Assembly: GCA_947448135.1 (NCBI GenBank)
Contig: CANFLZ010000014.1
Coordinates: 1-51,016 of the forward strand
Direction: 5' to 3'
Origin: Flavobacteriales bacterium
Lineage (GTDB): Bacteria > Bacteroidota > Bacteroidia > Flavobacteriales_D > Sanyastnellaceae
Length of the DNA: 51,016 bases
Shown: one piece after another, positions 8,677-19,586 of the stretch
Position numbering within the stretch: position 1 is the first letter of the stretch
How the letters are laid out: every line of letters begins with the position of its first letter
The notes under the pieces: model-generated
What the model saw: the letters and a program-made list of their open reading frames with translations, nothing else
What the model was told of the DNA's origin: nothing
Database searches by the model: none
Program-made: the position numbers and the translations under genes

Positions 8677-10178
8677 TGATTTTTCGCTTGTTCCTATTGG
8701 GATTGCTACTCATAGCCAACCTACCCAATATGATGGGACAAGAGAAAGTGCAACTTGTTTTTTCGGACAACATTTATTATTCCAAAAAATTAGTCGATGC
8801 GCAACGCGTCATCGGCAATGTACATTTCGAAAGAGAGGGCAACCACCTTTATTGTGATAGCGCCTACTGGTATGAAAATCGTGATTTTAAAGCGTTTGGA
8901 AAGATTAAAATTATCAAGCCTGGTGATTACACCATTACTGGGAACGAGTTATTTTATCGAAACGATGAGAACAAAGCCTATTTGAACGGCAATGCCATTC
9001 TGGTGGATGAGAACATGACCCTCACTGCACCCAAAATGGACTATCAATTGACGCAAAAATGGGCCAGTTATTCTGGCGGAGGGAAAATTGTTTCTTCGAA
9101 TAAAAAAAACACATTGACCAGCCAACGCGGCACATACAATACCGAAACGGGTATTTCATTTTTTGAAAAAAATGTACAGCTGAAAAATGAACAATACACC
9201 CTTCACACCGACAAATTGAAATACGACAATTTGAAAGAAGTCGCTCATTTTATTGCTCCCACAACGATTGTTTCAAAGACAGAAAAACTACATTGTTCCA
9301 AAGGTTTTTATCAAACCAAAACGGAATACTGCGAGATGTTTGATCATCCCTTGGTAATTTCCGAATCACAAAAACTATCTGCAGACACCATCTATTTCAA
9401 TGGAAATGAAGGGTGGGGAAAAGCACATTCCAAAGTTGTCATTCATGACACTTTAGAAAACAAATGGGTTACCGGCGGATACGGTGAATACCATGAAAAA
9501 GAGAAGATTCAATGGGTGACCCAAACGCCTCAATATTTCCATTTGATGGAGACCGACACTTTATTGCTCAAAGCTGATACGCTTTGGATGCAACAAGACA
9601 GTGTTGCCGGCGATCGTGTTAAAGCCTTTCACTCCGCATCGTTTTTCCATCCTGACTTTCAAGGGGTAGGAGACTCCATCGTCTTCCAATCTATTGACAG
9701 CACTTTGCACTTTTATACAGCTCCCATTCTTTGGGCAGGAGCCAGACAAATTACTGGGGACAGCATGTATGTTGAAATTAAAAACAACAATCCTCATCGT
9801 TTTTATGTTCGCTCCAATTCTATGATCATCGGTCAGACAATCGTGAACGATACCAATTATTATGATCAAATAAAAGGACGAGATGTCATCGGTTTTTTTG
9901 AAGACGGTCAATTGTATCGAATTGACGTAAAAGGCAATGGACAACTGATTTATTTTCCTCTTGAAAAAGAAGAGAGTACCAGCCCAATAGGGCTCAACAA
10001 AGCCGATTGCAGCAATATTTCGGTATTGGTAAAGGATAGAAAGATCAGACAAATTGCGCTGAAGAAAGAACCCGACTCACACTTTATTCCGCAACAACAA
10101 TCGGAAGGAGAAGAGAAAAAATTAAAAGGATTTCGTTGGCTTGAAAAACAACGACCCTTGCGAAATCAATTTCAATAA
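8673..10178 (+). CDS. OstA-like protein (LptA-related, LPS transport candidate)
   Basis: 501 aa with an N-terminal signal peptide ending near LPNMMGQ. The mature part starts with repeated short beta-strand units typical of the OstA/LptA jelly-roll ([21 protein letters not shown], then [17 protein letters not shown] and similar units). Proteins of this type in Bacteroidota are thought to stand in for LptA in carrying lipopolysaccharide across the periplasm. It is much longer than enteric LptA (~185 aa), with a poorly conserved C-terminal half. It overlaps purA by four bases and is followed after 11 bp by glyA. The family call is firm, the LPS role inferred. Confidence 0.8.
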   Translation: MMIFRLFLLGLLLIANLPNMMGQEKVQLVFSDNIYYSKKLVDAQRVIGNVHFEREGNHLYCDSAYWYENRDFKAFGKIKIIKPGDYTITGNELFYRNDENKAYLNGNAILVDENMTLTAPKMDYQLTQKWASYSGGGKIVSSNKKNTLTSQRGTYNTETGISFFEKNVQLKNEQYTLHTDKLKYDNLKEVAHFIAPTTIVSKTEKLHCSKGFYQTKTEYCEMFDHPLVISESQKLSADTIYFNGNEGWGKAHSKVVIHDTLENKWVTGGYGEYHEKEKIQWVTQTPQYFHLMETDTLLLKADTLWMQQDSVAGDRVKAFHSASFFHPDFQGVGDSIVFQSIDSTLHFYTAPILWAGARQITGDSMYVEIKNNNPHRFYVRSNSMIIGQTIVNDTNYYDQIKGRDVIGFFEDGQLYRIDVKGNGQLIYFPLEKEESTSPIGLNKADCSNISVLVKDRKIRQIALKKEPDSHFIPQQQSEGEEKKLKGFRWLEKQRPLRNQFQ

Positions 10179-10189
10179 AAGAAAAGAAA

Positions 10190-11461
10190 ATGAAAGACCA
10201 AGCGATTGCTCAGCTCATATCAGAAGAGTTGAAAAGACAAACAGAGGGTATTGAAATGATTGCATCAGAAAACTATGTTTCTGATCAAGTGATGCAAGCC
10301 GCAGGCTCTATTTTAACCAACAAATACGCGGAAGGATTGCCGCAAAAGCGCTACTATGGCGGCTGTGAAGTTGTCGACCAAGTGGAACAATTGGCCATTG
10401 ATCGATTGAAGAAATTGTTTGGCGCCAGCTGGGCCAACGTACAACCCCATAGCGGAGCCAATGCCAACAGTGCTGTCATGTTGGCGCTATTGAAACCAGG
10501 AGATAAAATTTTGGGATTGGATTTGTCTCAAGGCGGTCATTTGACACACGGTTCACCCGTCAATTATTCTGGAAAATTGTACCAGTCCCATTTCTATGGA
10601 GTCAACCCAGAAACCGGAAGAGTTGAGATGGAAACCGTTCGTCAAAGAGCGCATGAAGTAAAACCCAAAATGTTGATTGTCGGTGCTTCTGCATACAGTC
10701 GCGATTGGGACTATGCAGCTTTTAGACAAATTGCAGATGAGGTAGGCGCTATCTTATTGGCCGACGTTTCTCATCCTGCGGGATTGATTGCAAAAGGATT
10801 GTTGAACAACCCCATTCCACATTGCCATGTTGTTACAACAACCACTCACAAAACGTTGAGAGGTCCTCGAGGAGGCGTTATCATGACTGGAAATGACGGT
10901 CCGAATCCTCTCGGAATCACAAACAACAAAGGCGAATTGAGAACCATCAGTAGTCTTTTGGACAGCGGCGTTTTTCCAGGCATGCAAGGAGGCCCATTGG
11001 AACACATTATTGCAGCCAAAGCAGTAGCATTTGGAGAAGCATTGGAAGATTCTTTCAAAACTTATGGTGAGCAAGTCATTAAAAACGCACATGTTTTAGC
11101 TGAAACCTTGGTAGGTTTAGGATACAACATTGTCAGTGGTGGAACCGACAACCACTGCATGCTCATTGATGTGCGTAGCATGAATGTCACCGGAAAAGAA
11201 GCAGATGCCGCTTTGGGCAAAGTGCATATTACGGCCAACAAGAACATGATCCCTGGTGACCCTCAATCACCCATGGTAACATCGGGAATTCGCTTGGGCA
11301 CGCCAGCGATTACTACCCGAGGTTTGATCGAAAGTGATGTTCAAATGATTGGAGAGTTGATCCATGAGGCCATTCTCTATCGTAACGATGATCAAAAAAC
11401 AAAATCGATTCAAGAGAAAGTGCATCAATTGATGGCCCATCGTCCTTTATTTTCTGCATGA
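10190..11461 (+). CDS. glyA: Serine hydroxymethyltransferase
   Basis: PLP enzyme that interconverts serine and glycine while loading one-carbon units onto tetrahydrofolate. 423 aa, normal length. The PLP lysine is K221 in [14 protein letters not shown]; upstream are the [15 protein letters not shown] substrate loop, HSGANAN, and DVSHPAG. A purine-rich, A-rich stretch (AAAAGAAAAGAAA) precedes the ATG, as is common for Bacteroidota. It sits between the OstA-like and YyaL-like genes, overlapping the latter by an ATGA. Confidence 0.97.
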   Translation: MKDQAIAQLISEELKRQTEGIEMIASENYVSDQVMQAAGSILTNKYAEGLPQKRYYGGCEVVDQVEQLAIDRLKKLFGASWANVQPHSGANANSAVMLALLKPGDKILGLDLSQGGHLTHGSPVNYSGKLYQSHFYGVNPETGRVEMETVRQRAHEVKPKMLIVGASAYSRDWDYAAFRQIADEVGAILLADVSHPAGLIAKGLLNNPIPHCHVVTTTTHKTLRGPRGGVIMTGNDGPNPLGITNNKGELRTISSLLDSGVFPGMQGGPLEHIIAAKAVAFGEALEDSFKTYGEQVIKNAHVLAETLVGLGYNIVSGGTDNHCMLIDVRSMNVTGKEADAALGKVHITANKNMIPGDPQSPMVTSGIRLGTPAITTRGLIESDVQMIGELIHEAILYRNDDQKTKSIQEKVHQLMAHRPLFSA

Positions 11462-13437
11462 ACGAGTTAAAAGACCACGCCAATCTTTACCTCCGACAAC
11501 ACGGCAGTAATCCCATTTTTTGGAAGGCTTGGTCTGAAACTATTTGGCACAAAGCACAACTAGAAAACAAACTTGTCATTGTCAGTATTGGCTACAGTGC
11601 TTGTCATTGGTGCCATGTCATGGAAAAAGAATGCTTTGAAGATTCGGAAGTAGCTGCTCTCTCCAATGCCCATTACATCAGCATCAAGGTTGATCGTGAA
11701 GAGCGTCCAGACATTGATCAGAGTTTTATGAACGCCATTCAATTGATGGGTAAACCAGGAGGTTGGCCATTGAATTGCATTTGTCTCCCCAATGGCGTTC
11801 CAATTTTTGGCGGGACTTATTTCCCAAAAGGAAGGTGGATAAAAATCTTGGAAGAGATTCATCGTTTGCATCAAACTGAGCCTGACACTTTGAATGGATA
11901 TGGTCAAGAAATTGAAAAAGCCATTCATGATTGGGATCATCGAGATGGAAGCGCTGCGCTTTCGTTGCAGATTGATCATGACACCATTCAAAGTTGGATA
12001 GCTGACCAAGACATGGAAAACGGCGGCACCCAAGGCGCTCCAAAATTTCCCATGCCTCCCCTTTTGAACTCCATGATCCTGTATGGCACATCGTATCCAA
12101 TTGCAAGGAATTGGGCTTTGCACACCTTACAAAAAATGAAAGAAGGTGGCATTTATGACAATGTGCATGGCGGCTTTTGTCGATACTCAGTAGACAGTGA
12201 ATGGCACATTCCGCATTTTGAAAAAATGCTCTATGATAACGCCCAACTCCTAGGAAATTATACCTTGGCAGCCCTCTTTGAAAATCGTGTCGAATACAGA
12301 CAGTCCATTGCGGGCATCGACCACTGGATCAGCCAATACATGATATCAGAAGACGGTCTCATTTATTCGGCGCAAGATGCAGATACCGACGGAGAGGAAG
12401 GTAAATTCTATTGTTACAACATAGCTGAAATCCAAGCCGCCGCAGGTGAGCAATTTCATTCGTTGCAAAATTTGTATGACTTTGAAAAATTTAGTCATTG
12501 GGAGCATGATCGGATTGTTTTCAGACAAAAAATTAGTTTAACAGAATGGGCTTTGGAATTGGAGAAAAATATCGATGATGCCATTGTCATTCAAAAAGAA
12601 TTTTTCAAAAATTTACAGTCTATTGCCGCTACAAGAAACCGTCCACAGATAGACACCAAAATATTGACCAGTTGGAATGCCCTGGCAGTAAGCGGTTGGA
12701 CGATGGCTTCCTACATTGAAGAAGAATATTTGTCCAAGGCGCAAAATCTATTTTCCAAAATGAAATTGCATTTAAAGTCAAATCATGTATGGAGGCAAGG
12801 CAAATATTCGTCCGATTTTTTACCGGTATTGTTGTCTGATACCTTGGCGCATGTTCAGCATGCCGCCTTGCAGTTGTTAATGCGGACTGGAGAAGATCAG
12901 TATTTTCATGAAATCGAACATTGCGCAGTCGCTTTAGAAGAATATTGGGATGAAAATGACCACCTTTATTTTCTGGGTCATTCGAAAGATGTTTTTGTTC
13001 AGAAGAAAGAAATTACCGACAGCGTCACTCCTTCAGTGAATGCCCAAATTTGCCAAAACCTGTTCGTACTCGGCATCTTGAGTGGAAAACAAAAATATGT
13101 TCAGAGAAGTGAACAGATGATGACCCGTGTGCAGGAGTTTGGACAGCAACCAGCGTATAGTGCACAATGGTTACAGCAATGGCTTTACCGAGAACACGGT
13201 GGAATCATCATTGCCCAAAATGCCGACACAACAGAAATTCAAACCATCCGAAGCTGGGGAATTTTTGTTTTCGAAATAAAAGGACAAACGACCATTCCTG
13301 CATTTCAAGGTAAAGACCATGCACAAAAGCAATTTCATCTTTGTACCTTCGCTTCATGCTCAACTGGATTTTCCGATTTGCTTTCACTGGAACAGTACTT
13401 CTTATCCTTGAAGTCCCTGTCTGCCGCGGGCAAATGA
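11458..13437 (+). CDS. Thioredoxin-domain protein of the YyaL/DUF255 (SPATA20-like) family
   Basis: 659 aa. The N-terminal DUF255 thioredoxin fold carries the signature [13 protein letters not shown] with C49 and C52, followed by [12 protein letters not shown] and [11 protein letters not shown]. The C-terminal two thirds look like an (alpha/alpha)6 barrel ([43 protein letters not shown]). No signal peptide, so cytoplasmic. Biochemical role is not established for this family; a redox or sugar-related activity has been suggested by fold alone. Its last 82 bases are overlapped by the next gene in another frame. Confidence 0.9.
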   Translation: MNELKDHANLYLRQHGSNPIFWKAWSETIWHKAQLENKLVIVSIGYSACHWCHVMEKECFEDSEVAALSNAHYISIKVDREERPDIDQSFMNAIQLMGKPGGWPLNCICLPNGVPIFGGTYFPKGRWIKILEEIHRLHQTEPDTLNGYGQEIEKAIHDWDHRDGSAALSLQIDHDTIQSWIADQDMENGGTQGAPKFPMPPLLNSMILYGTSYPIARNWALHTLQKMKEGGIYDNVHGGFCRYSVDSEWHIPHFEKMLYDNAQLLGNYTLAALFENRVEYRQSIAGIDHWISQYMISEDGLIYSAQDADTDGEEGKFYCYNIAEIQAAAGEQFHSLQNLYDFEKFSHWEHDRIVFRQKISLTEWALELEKNIDDAIVIQKEFFKNLQSIAATRNRPQIDTKILTSWNALAVSGWTMASYIEEEYLSKAQNLFSKMKLHLKSNHVWRQGKYSSDFLPVLLSDTLAHVQHAALQLLMRTGEDQYFHEIEHCAVALEEYWDENDHLYFLGHSKDVFVQKKEITDSVTPSVNAQICQNLFVLGILSGKQKYVQRSEQMMTRVQEFGQQPAYSAQWLQQWLYREHGGIIIAQNADTTEIQTIRSWGIFVFEIKGQTTIPAFQGKDHAQKQFHLCTFASCSTGFSDLLSLEQYFLSLKSLSAAGK

Positions 13438-14252
13438 TCAACAATAAAGATGGTAAAGCTTTTGAAAGTCCCATTACTTTCAATCGCAGTTTTATCTGGG
13501 AAAATAAAATTTTATTAATTGAAGAAAACGTCTTGGTCAAAATGCCCGGACGCCCTATCGATGATCTGCAACAAGACATTCACTACTATTTCGGAAATAC
13601 TGGAATTTTAGAAAAAAAAGAAACGATTGCCCCGCGGAATTGGGTGCAGGATACCACTTCGATTTTGTATAGAAGAAATGATATCGGTCAATTGTTTTCC
13701 ATTGAATCCAAGAATATTCAAGAAACCACCATTGTGCAAAATGCGTACGACAGCAATGGTAAAATCATTCGTCAAGACACCAAACAAATCATCCCATCAA
13801 GCAACCATGAGAATCGAGAAATCTTGGTGGAATCGAATTCGTATGAATATCAATTTCCGCATCCCCATATTGTTGTTAGAAACAACATCAACAATTACGG
13901 TCTCACATACAGTGCCTTTACTACAGAAAGGAATGAACAAGGTTTCTTGATCAAAGAAAAAGAAGAGTATTTTATTTCACAACGCATCATTGAGGCCATC
14001 TATCAATACAATGAAAAAGGTTGGGTAAGCGCAGTTGTCCGCACGGATAGTCAAAACCAAGAAGTAGAAAAGACGACATATGACTACGACGCCAAGGGCA
14101 ATGTGCTGTTTGCCAAAAAGTTCATCAACAATCAACCTGTTGAAGAATATGAGGTGTTGTATCAAAATGCCTCGCTGGTGAAAGCTATATTGCATCAAGA
14201 CTTGAGCAGTCAAGTTATTACCATTCACAAATACGAATATCGATTTCGATGA
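13356..14252 (+). CDS. Hypothetical secreted protein with RHS/YD-like short repeats
   Basis: Not recognised as a named family. From ATG 13356 it encodes about 298 aa beginning with a signal peptide ([19 protein letters not shown], cleavage likely at CRGQ). The body has recurring 'Y-x-Y-[DN]-x-x-G' units (NAYDSNGKIIRQ, YQYNEKGWVSAVV, TYDYDAKGNVLFAKKF), resembling YD/RHS-type beta repeats in secreted proteins. The 13356 start overlaps the preceding gene by 82 bp; the alternative ATG at 13434 gives the usual ATGA junction but would remove the signal peptide, so I prefer 13356. A TTG at 13341 is a less likely start. It overlaps the next gene by four bases. Confidence 0.65.
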   Translation: MLNWIFRFAFTGTVLLILEVPVCRGQMINNKDGKAFESPITFNRSFIWENKILLIEENVLVKMPGRPIDDLQQDIHYYFGNTGILEKKETIAPRNWVQDTTSILYRRNDIGQLFSIESKNIQETTIVQNAYDSNGKIIRQDTKQIIPSSNHENREILVESNSYEYQFPHPHIVVRNNINNYGLTYSAFTTERNEQGFLIKEKEEYFISQRIIEAIYQYNEKGWVSAVVRTDSQNQEVEKTTYDYDAKGNVLFAKKFINNQPVEEYEVLYQNASLVKAILHQDLSSQVITIHKYEYRFR

Positions 14253-14539
14253 AAAAATTATTTTTGATTGTTGCTTTTTTTTCACTTGGTTTTTTAACCC
14301 ACGAATTGCATGCACAAAACAAACCACCGAAGCAAACCGATGTGGTTACACCAGCAGATGGTGCGAATAAGCAAAAAGAGAACCGAAGAAGAAAAGAAGA
14401 AGAATACCAGATGAAGCGTGAAAAGCATGAGGCCATTCAAGACAAGGCTACGCGCAAACGCATGAAAGAAAGTCGAAAAAAATCGAACAAAACAGGCAAT
14501 GCCAATCGCCTGCCTTGGTATAAAAAAATATTTTGGTAA
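14249..14539 (+). CDS. Small basic secreted hypothetical protein
   Basis: 96 aa. A signal peptide (KKLFLIVAFFSLGFLTHELH, cleavage after HAQ) is followed by a short Pro/Thr linker and a highly charged Lys/Arg/Glu helix-prone segment (about residues 45-85) that ends in LPWYKKIFW. No family is recognised. The charged stretch could bind nucleic acid, peptidoglycan or an anionic polymer, but nothing proves it. The ATG overlaps the previous stop (ATGA), and the next gene starts 10 bp downstream, so it is part of the same operon. Confidence 0.7.
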   Translation: MKKLFLIVAFFSLGFLTHELHAQNKPPKQTDVVTPADGANKQKENRRRKEEEYQMKREKHEAIQDKATRKRMKESRKKSNKTGNANRLPWYKKIFW

Positions 14540-14549
14540 AACAAATCAC

Positions 14550-16112
14550 ATGAAAATGAAAAAACTGTTTTTATTGTTTGCGTTGGTCTCGTTACAACGC
14601 ACAGTAGTTGCTCAAAATTGGAGTCAAGACGTTGCGCCTATTTTGTATGACCATTGCACGAAATGTCATCATCCAGGGGGAATTGGACCTTCTAGTTACA
14701 TGACCTACAACGATGCCTACAACAACAGCGCATCGATTCTTAGCGCTATTACAACTGGCTACATGCCTCCCTACCCTGCCAACACCAACTACAGACATTT
14801 CATGGATGAAAATGTTCTCACCGACACAGAGAAACAGTCCATTCAAAACTGGGTAAGTGGCGGATCTGTCAGTGGTGATTTGTCACTAGCTCCGACAGCC
14901 CCCGTATATGACAATACCAGTGCTTTAAATCACGTCGATTTTTCTGGCACCACACCATTGAATACCAGTTTGGCTTCGACTCACGATTACTACAGAACTT
15001 TTGTACTCAGTCCGAATTACACCGTCGATCAGTTTTTAGAAGGAATTGAAATCCTACCCGGCAACAGCAATATTGTTCACCACGTTGTCATTTATTACGA
15101 CCCCACCGACGATTGTTTGGCATTGGATGGAGCAGATGGCCTTCCTGGTTTTACAACAAATGGGACGGGCGGAGGAATTCCTACCAATGCCTATTTTGTA
15201 GGAGCCTGGGCACCAGGAGGTGGTCCTATGTTTTTACCAAATGGTTTCGGTATCCGCGCTACAGCTGGAGGTCACTTTTTGGTAGAAATGCATTATCCAT
15301 CCGGATCCAATGGACAGCAAGATCAAACCGTCATCAACATACAACACAGTCAGGATCCTACTCCAAGAGAAGCTTGGTACAATCCCATCATTACACATGA
15401 TCCGGCCACGTTAGATGAGCCAGCATTGATTATTCCAGCCAACACTGTTAAAACATTTCATGCCACCTACAATGTCCCAACCAATGTTTCACTGATTGGG
15501 ATATTTCCACACATGCATTTGATCGGTAGAAGTATTTCCAGTTTTGATGTTGCTGCCAGTGATACCATTCCGTTGATTGACATTCCGCAATGGGATTTTA
15601 GATGGCAATTGGGCTATGCTTATCCTCAATTGATTAAACTTCCAGCCGCTTCCCAAATAAAAGCAGTTGCTACATATGACAATACCACCAACAATCCATT
15701 TCAGCCCAACAATCCTCCGCAATTGGTGACTTGGGGAGAACAGACAACCGATGAAATGATGGTCATTTTTTATCTGTACTCCTACTACGTGAATGGTGAT
15801 GAGAACATCGTTGTCCAGCACAACACTGCCAACGAAGTAGAGAACATTGCGCCTTCGGATACTTGGAATTTTTATCCTAATCCAAGCAATGGTGAATTGC
15901 ATTGGTCCAGCTTTGTATCACGATTTGGTGCGCAAAAAATTCAGCTTTTTGATCTGACCGGAAAACTCATTTTCGAGCAAAAGCTCCTGGTGAATGGCGG
16001 GGTTGATTTTGGAACACTTCACTTATCTCATTTGCCAAAAGGGATGTATGAAGTGGTGGTCAACAATATCGATCAACAGTCTGTATTTCAAACGCGCATC
16101 GTATTGGAGTAA
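14550..16112 (+). CDS. Cytochrome c-like/PHM-type copper monooxygenase with type IX sorting domain
   Basis: About 520 aa. After the signal peptide (cleaved near VVAQ), one heme c motif C36-x-x-C39-H40 lies in the DVAPILYDHCTKCHHPGG region. A copper type II, ascorbate-dependent monooxygenase-like module follows, with candidates for all ligands of peptidylglycine hydroxylating monooxygenase: H177-H178 (IVHHVVIYY), H248 (HFLVEMHY), H321 and H323 (FPHMHLIG), and M403/M404 (TTDEMMVIF). The C-terminus, from WNFYPNPSNGE to the end, is a type IX type A sorting domain, so the protein is probably exported by the SprA translocon and surface-bound or released. Substrate unknown. I start at ATG 14550 rather than further upstream because the signal peptide begins there. 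Confidence 0.85.
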   Translation: MKMKKLFLLFALVSLQRTVVAQNWSQDVAPILYDHCTKCHHPGGIGPSSYMTYNDAYNNSASILSAITTGYMPPYPANTNYRHFMDENVLTDTEKQSIQNWVSGGSVSGDLSLAPTAPVYDNTSALNHVDFSGTTPLNTSLASTHDYYRTFVLSPNYTVDQFLEGIEILPGNSNIVHHVVIYYDPTDDCLALDGADGLPGFTTNGTGGGIPTNAYFVGAWAPGGGPMFLPNGFGIRATAGGHFLVEMHYPSGSNGQQDQTVINIQHSQDPTPREAWYNPIITHDPATLDEPALIIPANTVKTFHATYNVPTNVSLIGIFPHMHLIGRSISSFDVAASDTIPLIDIPQWDFRWQLGYAYPQLIKLPAASQIKAVATYDNTTNNPFQPNNPPQLVTWGEQTTDEMMVIFYLYSYYVNGDENIVVQHNTANEVENIAPSDTWNFYPNPSNGELHWSSFVSRFGAQKIQLFDLTGKLIFEQKLLVNGGVDFGTLHLSHLPKGMYEVVVNNIDQQSVFQTRIVLE

Positions 16113-16676
16113 TTACTTTTTGATAATTCGATCTGGATTCTGGGTAAGGAATGATTTCCAAGAATTGGTTTTGGTTCCGAGCAAAGGATTAGACGTTTGA
16201 TAAAAGTGACACACTGCGGCAGCAAGGCCGTCGGTAGCATCCAATTTTTCAGGCATGTCCGCTTGTTCTATTTTTAATAAACGCTGAATCATGGCCGCCA
16301 CTTGCTCCTTGCTGGCATTTCCATTTCCAGTTATACTCTGCTTGATTTTGCGCGGCGCATATTCTGTGACGGTTAATTCACGGCTAAGCGCAGCTGCAAT
16401 CGCAACACCTTGCGCTCTGCCCAATTTTAACATCGACTGAACATTCTTTCCAAAAAAGGGTGCTTCAATGGCCAATTCATCCGGATGAAAACCATCGATT
16501 AACTCAATGCACCGCTCGAAGATCTTTTTTAATTTCAACGCGTGGTCATCAATTTTATCCAATCGAACGACACCCAAAGCGACCAACTTCATTTGCTTAC
16601 CTTTGACCTCAATAATACCATAGCCCAAAATGGAAGTACCTGGATCGATGCCCAATATGACCCGCTCTTTATTCAT
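16113..16676 (-). CDS. ruvC: Crossover junction endodeoxyribonuclease RuvC
   Basis: Resolves Holliday junctions by symmetric nicking during recombination repair, acting with RuvAB. 187 aa from ATG 16676 (a TTG at 16688 would add four residues but lies in the putative -7 box). Catalytic acidic residues are visible in [19 protein letters not shown] and the C-terminal [12 protein letters not shown]. Its stop codon abuts that of the preceding convergent gene with no spacer. ruvA lies separately at 29648-30241, so the ruv genes are dispersed. Confidence 0.95.
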   Translation of the reverse strand: MNKERVILGIDPGTSILGYGIIEVKGKQMKLVALGVVRLDKIDDHALKLKKIFERCIELIDGFHPDELAIEAPFFGKNVQSMLKLGRAQGVAIAAALSRELTVTEYAPRKIKQSITGNGNASKEQVAAMIQRLLKIEQADMPEKLDATDGLAAAVCHFYQTSNPLLGTKTNSWKSFLTQNPDRIIKK

Positions 16677-16685
16677 GTGATTATT

Positions 16686-16693
16686 CAAAAATA
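16686..16693 (-). promoter_or_regulatory. Putative -7 element for ruvC
   Basis: On the reverse strand 16693-16686 reads TATTTTTG, a full TAnnTTTG match, nine bases before the ruvC ATG at 16676; this predicts a leader of about five nucleotides. It directly abuts the divergent glycosyltransferase ATG at 16694. No clear -33 element. Confidence 0.35.
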
Positions 16694-17743
16694 ATGCTTC
16701 TCTCCCTCAGCATCATCATACTGTCGCTCTATTTTATACAATGGATGAAATGGCACACCGCGCAGAAAGAGGAGGATACAGGCTATCAGTACATTCCAGA
16801 CTGTACCATTGTCATTCCATTTCGAAACGAAGAAAAAAATTTACCTCGACTACTTCATGCATTGCAACGAAATTTTCCCGATCGTTGGCGGATTATTTTG
16901 GTTGATGATCAAAGCGAAGACAATTCCCGTGGAGCCATTGCGCCCTATATCAATTTTCAGACACAGCTTATTTCCTCAAAAGGAGAAGGAAAAAAAGTGG
17001 CGTTAAGAACGGGTATAGAGCTTGCCTATACACCATGGATCGTGACCATGGACGCCGATTTAATTTTAAAGCCAGGATGGGAAGCCACTTTGTATCAATC
17101 AGACTGGTCCAGCGACATGATTATATTCTCGCTAGAGATTGAAGATGGTTATTCACACCTGGAAAATTGGCAGCAAATTGAATTTTCAATCTTTCAATAT
17201 ATCACAAAAAAATCTTGTTACAAAGGACAACCACAACTTTGCAATGGCGCCTTTCTGGGTTTTAAAAGAAGATCTTTCATTCAAGTAGGCGGTTATCAAT
17301 CACATGAAGAAATTGCCAGTGGCGATGATCAATTTTTACTGGCTTCTTTCCGACAGCTTGACAAAAAAATAACGTACCACAGCACCCAAGAGAAAGCACA
17401 TGTAGCGGGGGTTCGTAGTTGTCGAGCGTTGCTTCAACAGCGCTTGCGATGGGCTGAAAAATCGAAAGATTTGCCGATTGCCGACATGCGTCAATTGGGC
17501 ATGATTACTTTGCTAGCCAATGCGATTGCGCTTCTTTTGCCCTGGATTACATCACCATTGATCGCAACCGCGCTGCTCTTACTGAAATGGCTTCCTGAAT
17601 ATTTTGCCATTTCCAATAAACTCCGAAGTCAACACAGACTATTCACCATCTTCTTTTTAATAACCTATCCCATCTATGTACTGATCGTTGCCATTGGTAT
17701 TGTAATTTTCCCTATTGAATGGAAAGGCAGACGAATCTCATAA
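16694..17743 (+). CDS. Family 2 glycosyltransferase, membrane-associated
   Basis: 349 aa. An N-terminal hydrophobic segment ([16 protein letters not shown]) precedes a GT-A domain: [18 protein letters not shown] (nucleotide binding), [11 protein letters not shown], the metal-binding MDADLI, and a Q-x-x-RW-like acceptor motif [10 protein letters not shown]. Two or three C-terminal hydrophobic segments anchor it in the inner membrane. It presumably adds a sugar to a lipid-linked or membrane acceptor; the donor and acceptor are not predictable. It is divergent from ruvC by only 17 bp and overlaps the downstream permease gene by 25 bp. Confidence 0.88.
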   Translation: MLLSLSIIILSLYFIQWMKWHTAQKEEDTGYQYIPDCTIVIPFRNEEKNLPRLLHALQRNFPDRWRIILVDDQSEDNSRGAIAPYINFQTQLISSKGEGKKVALRTGIELAYTPWIVTMDADLILKPGWEATLYQSDWSSDMIIFSLEIEDGYSHLENWQQIEFSIFQYITKKSCYKGQPQLCNGAFLGFKRRSFIQVGGYQSHEEIASGDDQFLLASFRQLDKKITYHSTQEKAHVAGVRSCRALLQQRLRWAEKSKDLPIADMRQLGMITLLANAIALLLPWITSPLIATALLLLKWLPEYFAISNKLRSQHRLFTIFFLITYPIYVLIVAIGIVIFPIEWKGRRIS

Positions 17744-18654
17744 GGTGGGAATTTTGGCGCAAGTTTAAGAAAGACAAGCTGGCCATGGCTGGTTTTGTAT
17801 TTATGGGCCTCCTCGCTCTCATTGCCCTTTTGGGAAGTGCCATCCGACCCGATGATAGTGAAAATGCCAATCAACAAAACTTATTCATTTCTAAAAAAGG
17901 GCCATTGACACAAATTGACTTTCATGACAATGGAGAAATTTGTTCCAACGCTTCTTGCATTGCGCATCATCAAATCAAAACCTATTACTTGGGGACAGAT
18001 CGTTTGGGACGAGACGTTCTTTCTCGGCTTATGGCCGGGACCCAAATCAGTCTGATGGTAGGTGTTATTGCTGTTGCTATTTCATTGTTGGTGGGAATTA
18101 CCATTGGCTTGATTGCAGGATACTATCGCGGATGGGTGGATGGAATATTGTCTTGGGTAATCAATGTGATTTGGTCGATTCCTAGCTTGTTGATTGTGAT
18201 GGCCTTTATATTGGCGTTTGGAACAGGCTTTTGGAAAGTGTTTTTTGCCATAGGGCTCACCATGTGGGTGGAGGTTGCGAGAATTGTGCGAGGTCAGGTA
18301 TTGAGTATTCGCGAAAAGGAATACATCGAAGCCGCCAAAGCCATTGGGATTTCTGATTTTAAAATATTGTTCCAACAAATATTGCCCAATATTTGGCCTG
18401 CTATTATTGTTGTCTCTTCCGCCAATTTTTCTAGTGCTATTTTGGTCGAAAGTGGGATGAGCTTTTTGGGCTTGGGCGTTCAAATCCCAACGCCCAGTTG
18501 GGGAAATATGATTCGAGAAAATTACGCCTTGTTGCCCACCCAACAAGCTTATTTGGCATTGGCACCCGGCATCTGTATCATGACTACTGTGCTTGCATTG
18601 ATGTATATTGGCAATGGATTGCACAGTGCATTTGATCCAAAAACTGAAGGATAA
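17719..18654 (+). CDS. ABC transporter permease, OppC/DppC type (orphan)
   Basis: 311 aa inner-membrane permease of the binding-protein-dependent family, peptide/nickel subgroup. It has an N-terminal OppC-like cytoplasmic helix and first TM ([19 protein letters not shown]), the [14 protein letters not shown] motif typical of DppC/OppC, and the EAA loop [20 protein letters not shown] that docks the ATPase. No OppB, ATPase or binding protein is nearby, so partners must be encoded elsewhere. Its start lies inside the glycosyltransferase gene and its stop TAATG overlaps the fcl start, indicating coupled translation. Confidence 0.92.
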   Translation: MERQTNLIRWEFWRKFKKDKLAMAGFVFMGLLALIALLGSAIRPDDSENANQQNLFISKKGPLTQIDFHDNGEICSNASCIAHHQIKTYYLGTDRLGRDVLSRLMAGTQISLMVGVIAVAISLLVGITIGLIAGYYRGWVDGILSWVINVIWSIPSLLIVMAFILAFGTGFWKVFFAIGLTMWVEVARIVRGQVLSIREKEYIEAAKAIGISDFKILFQQILPNIWPAIIVVSSANFSSAILVESGMSFLGLGVQIPTPSWGNMIRENYALLPTQQAYLALAPGICIMTTVLALMYIGNGLHSAFDPKTEG

Positions 18655-19586
18655 TGAAAAAAGAAGATAAAATTTTTGTTGCAGGGCACAGAGGCATGGT
18701 AGGCTCTGCTATTGTTCGCAAATTACAAGACGAGGGGTATCACCACATTCTTACGCGTTCATCACAGGAACTGGACTTAATGAATCAGTCTGCGGTGCAA
18801 TCATTTTTTGAAACAGAAAAACCGCGATATGTTTTTTTGGCCGCGGCCAAAGTTGGGGGAATTCATGCCAACAATACTTTCCGTGCAGAATTCTTGTACA
18901 ACAATTTGATGATAGAAGCCAATGTCATTCATGCTGCGCATCAATTTGGAGTAGAAAAATTGTTGTTCTTGGGATCATCCTGCATATACCCCAAACTGGC
19001 TCCACAGCCCTTAATAGAGAATGCGTTACTTACTGGTGAGTTGGAATCGACCAACGAACCCTACGCCATTGCTAAAATTGCTGGGATCAAACTTTGCGAA
19101 AGCTATCGGGACCAATACGGATCCAACTTTATCTCAGCCATGCCCACCAATTTGTATGGTCCCAACGACAATTATGACCTCAACAACTCGCATGTTTTAC
19201 CTGCTTTGATTCGCAAATTCCACGAAGGAAAAATCAACCAACAACCTTCAGTCGAAGTTTGGGGTTCGGGGTCTCCGCTTCGTGAGTTTTTACATGTCGA
19301 TGATTTGGCTGATGCCTGTTACTTCCTGATGCAACATTACAATGAGAAAGAATTTGTGAACGTGGGTACCGGCGAAGATCTTTCCATTCGTTCTTTAGCA
19401 GAAATGATTCAAGAAATTGTTGGATATCCTGGCGAAATCGTTTGGAATACAAGCAAGCCAGACGGAACGCCCCGTAAATTGATGAATGTATCAAAGATTG
19501 AATCCTTGGGTTGGAAGCATCGAATCAATTTGAGAAACGGCATCGAATCGGTTTATTCTGAATTTGTACAAAAAAACAACGCATGA
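18654..19586 (+). CDS. fcl: GDP-L-fucose synthase
   Basis: NADPH-dependent epimerase/reductase converting GDP-4-keto-6-deoxymannose to GDP-L-fucose for surface glycans. 310 aa SDR fold with dinucleotide motif [11 protein letters not shown], catalytic Ser in LGSSCIYP and the YxxxK pair in [16 protein letters not shown]. The partner GDP-mannose 4,6-dehydratase is not in this window. It overlaps the genes on both sides by 1-4 bases. Confidence 0.95.
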   Translation: MKKEDKIFVAGHRGMVGSAIVRKLQDEGYHHILTRSSQELDLMNQSAVQSFFETEKPRYVFLAAAKVGGIHANNTFRAEFLYNNLMIEANVIHAAHQFGVEKLLFLGSSCIYPKLAPQPLIENALLTGELESTNEPYAIAKIAGIKLCESYRDQYGSNFISAMPTNLYGPNDNYDLNNSHVLPALIRKFHEGKINQQPSVEVWGSGSPLREFLHVDDLADACYFLMQHYNEKEFVNVGTGEDLSIRSLAEMIQEIVGYPGEIVWNTSKPDGTPRKLMNVSKIESLGWKHRINLRNGIESVYSEFVQKNNA

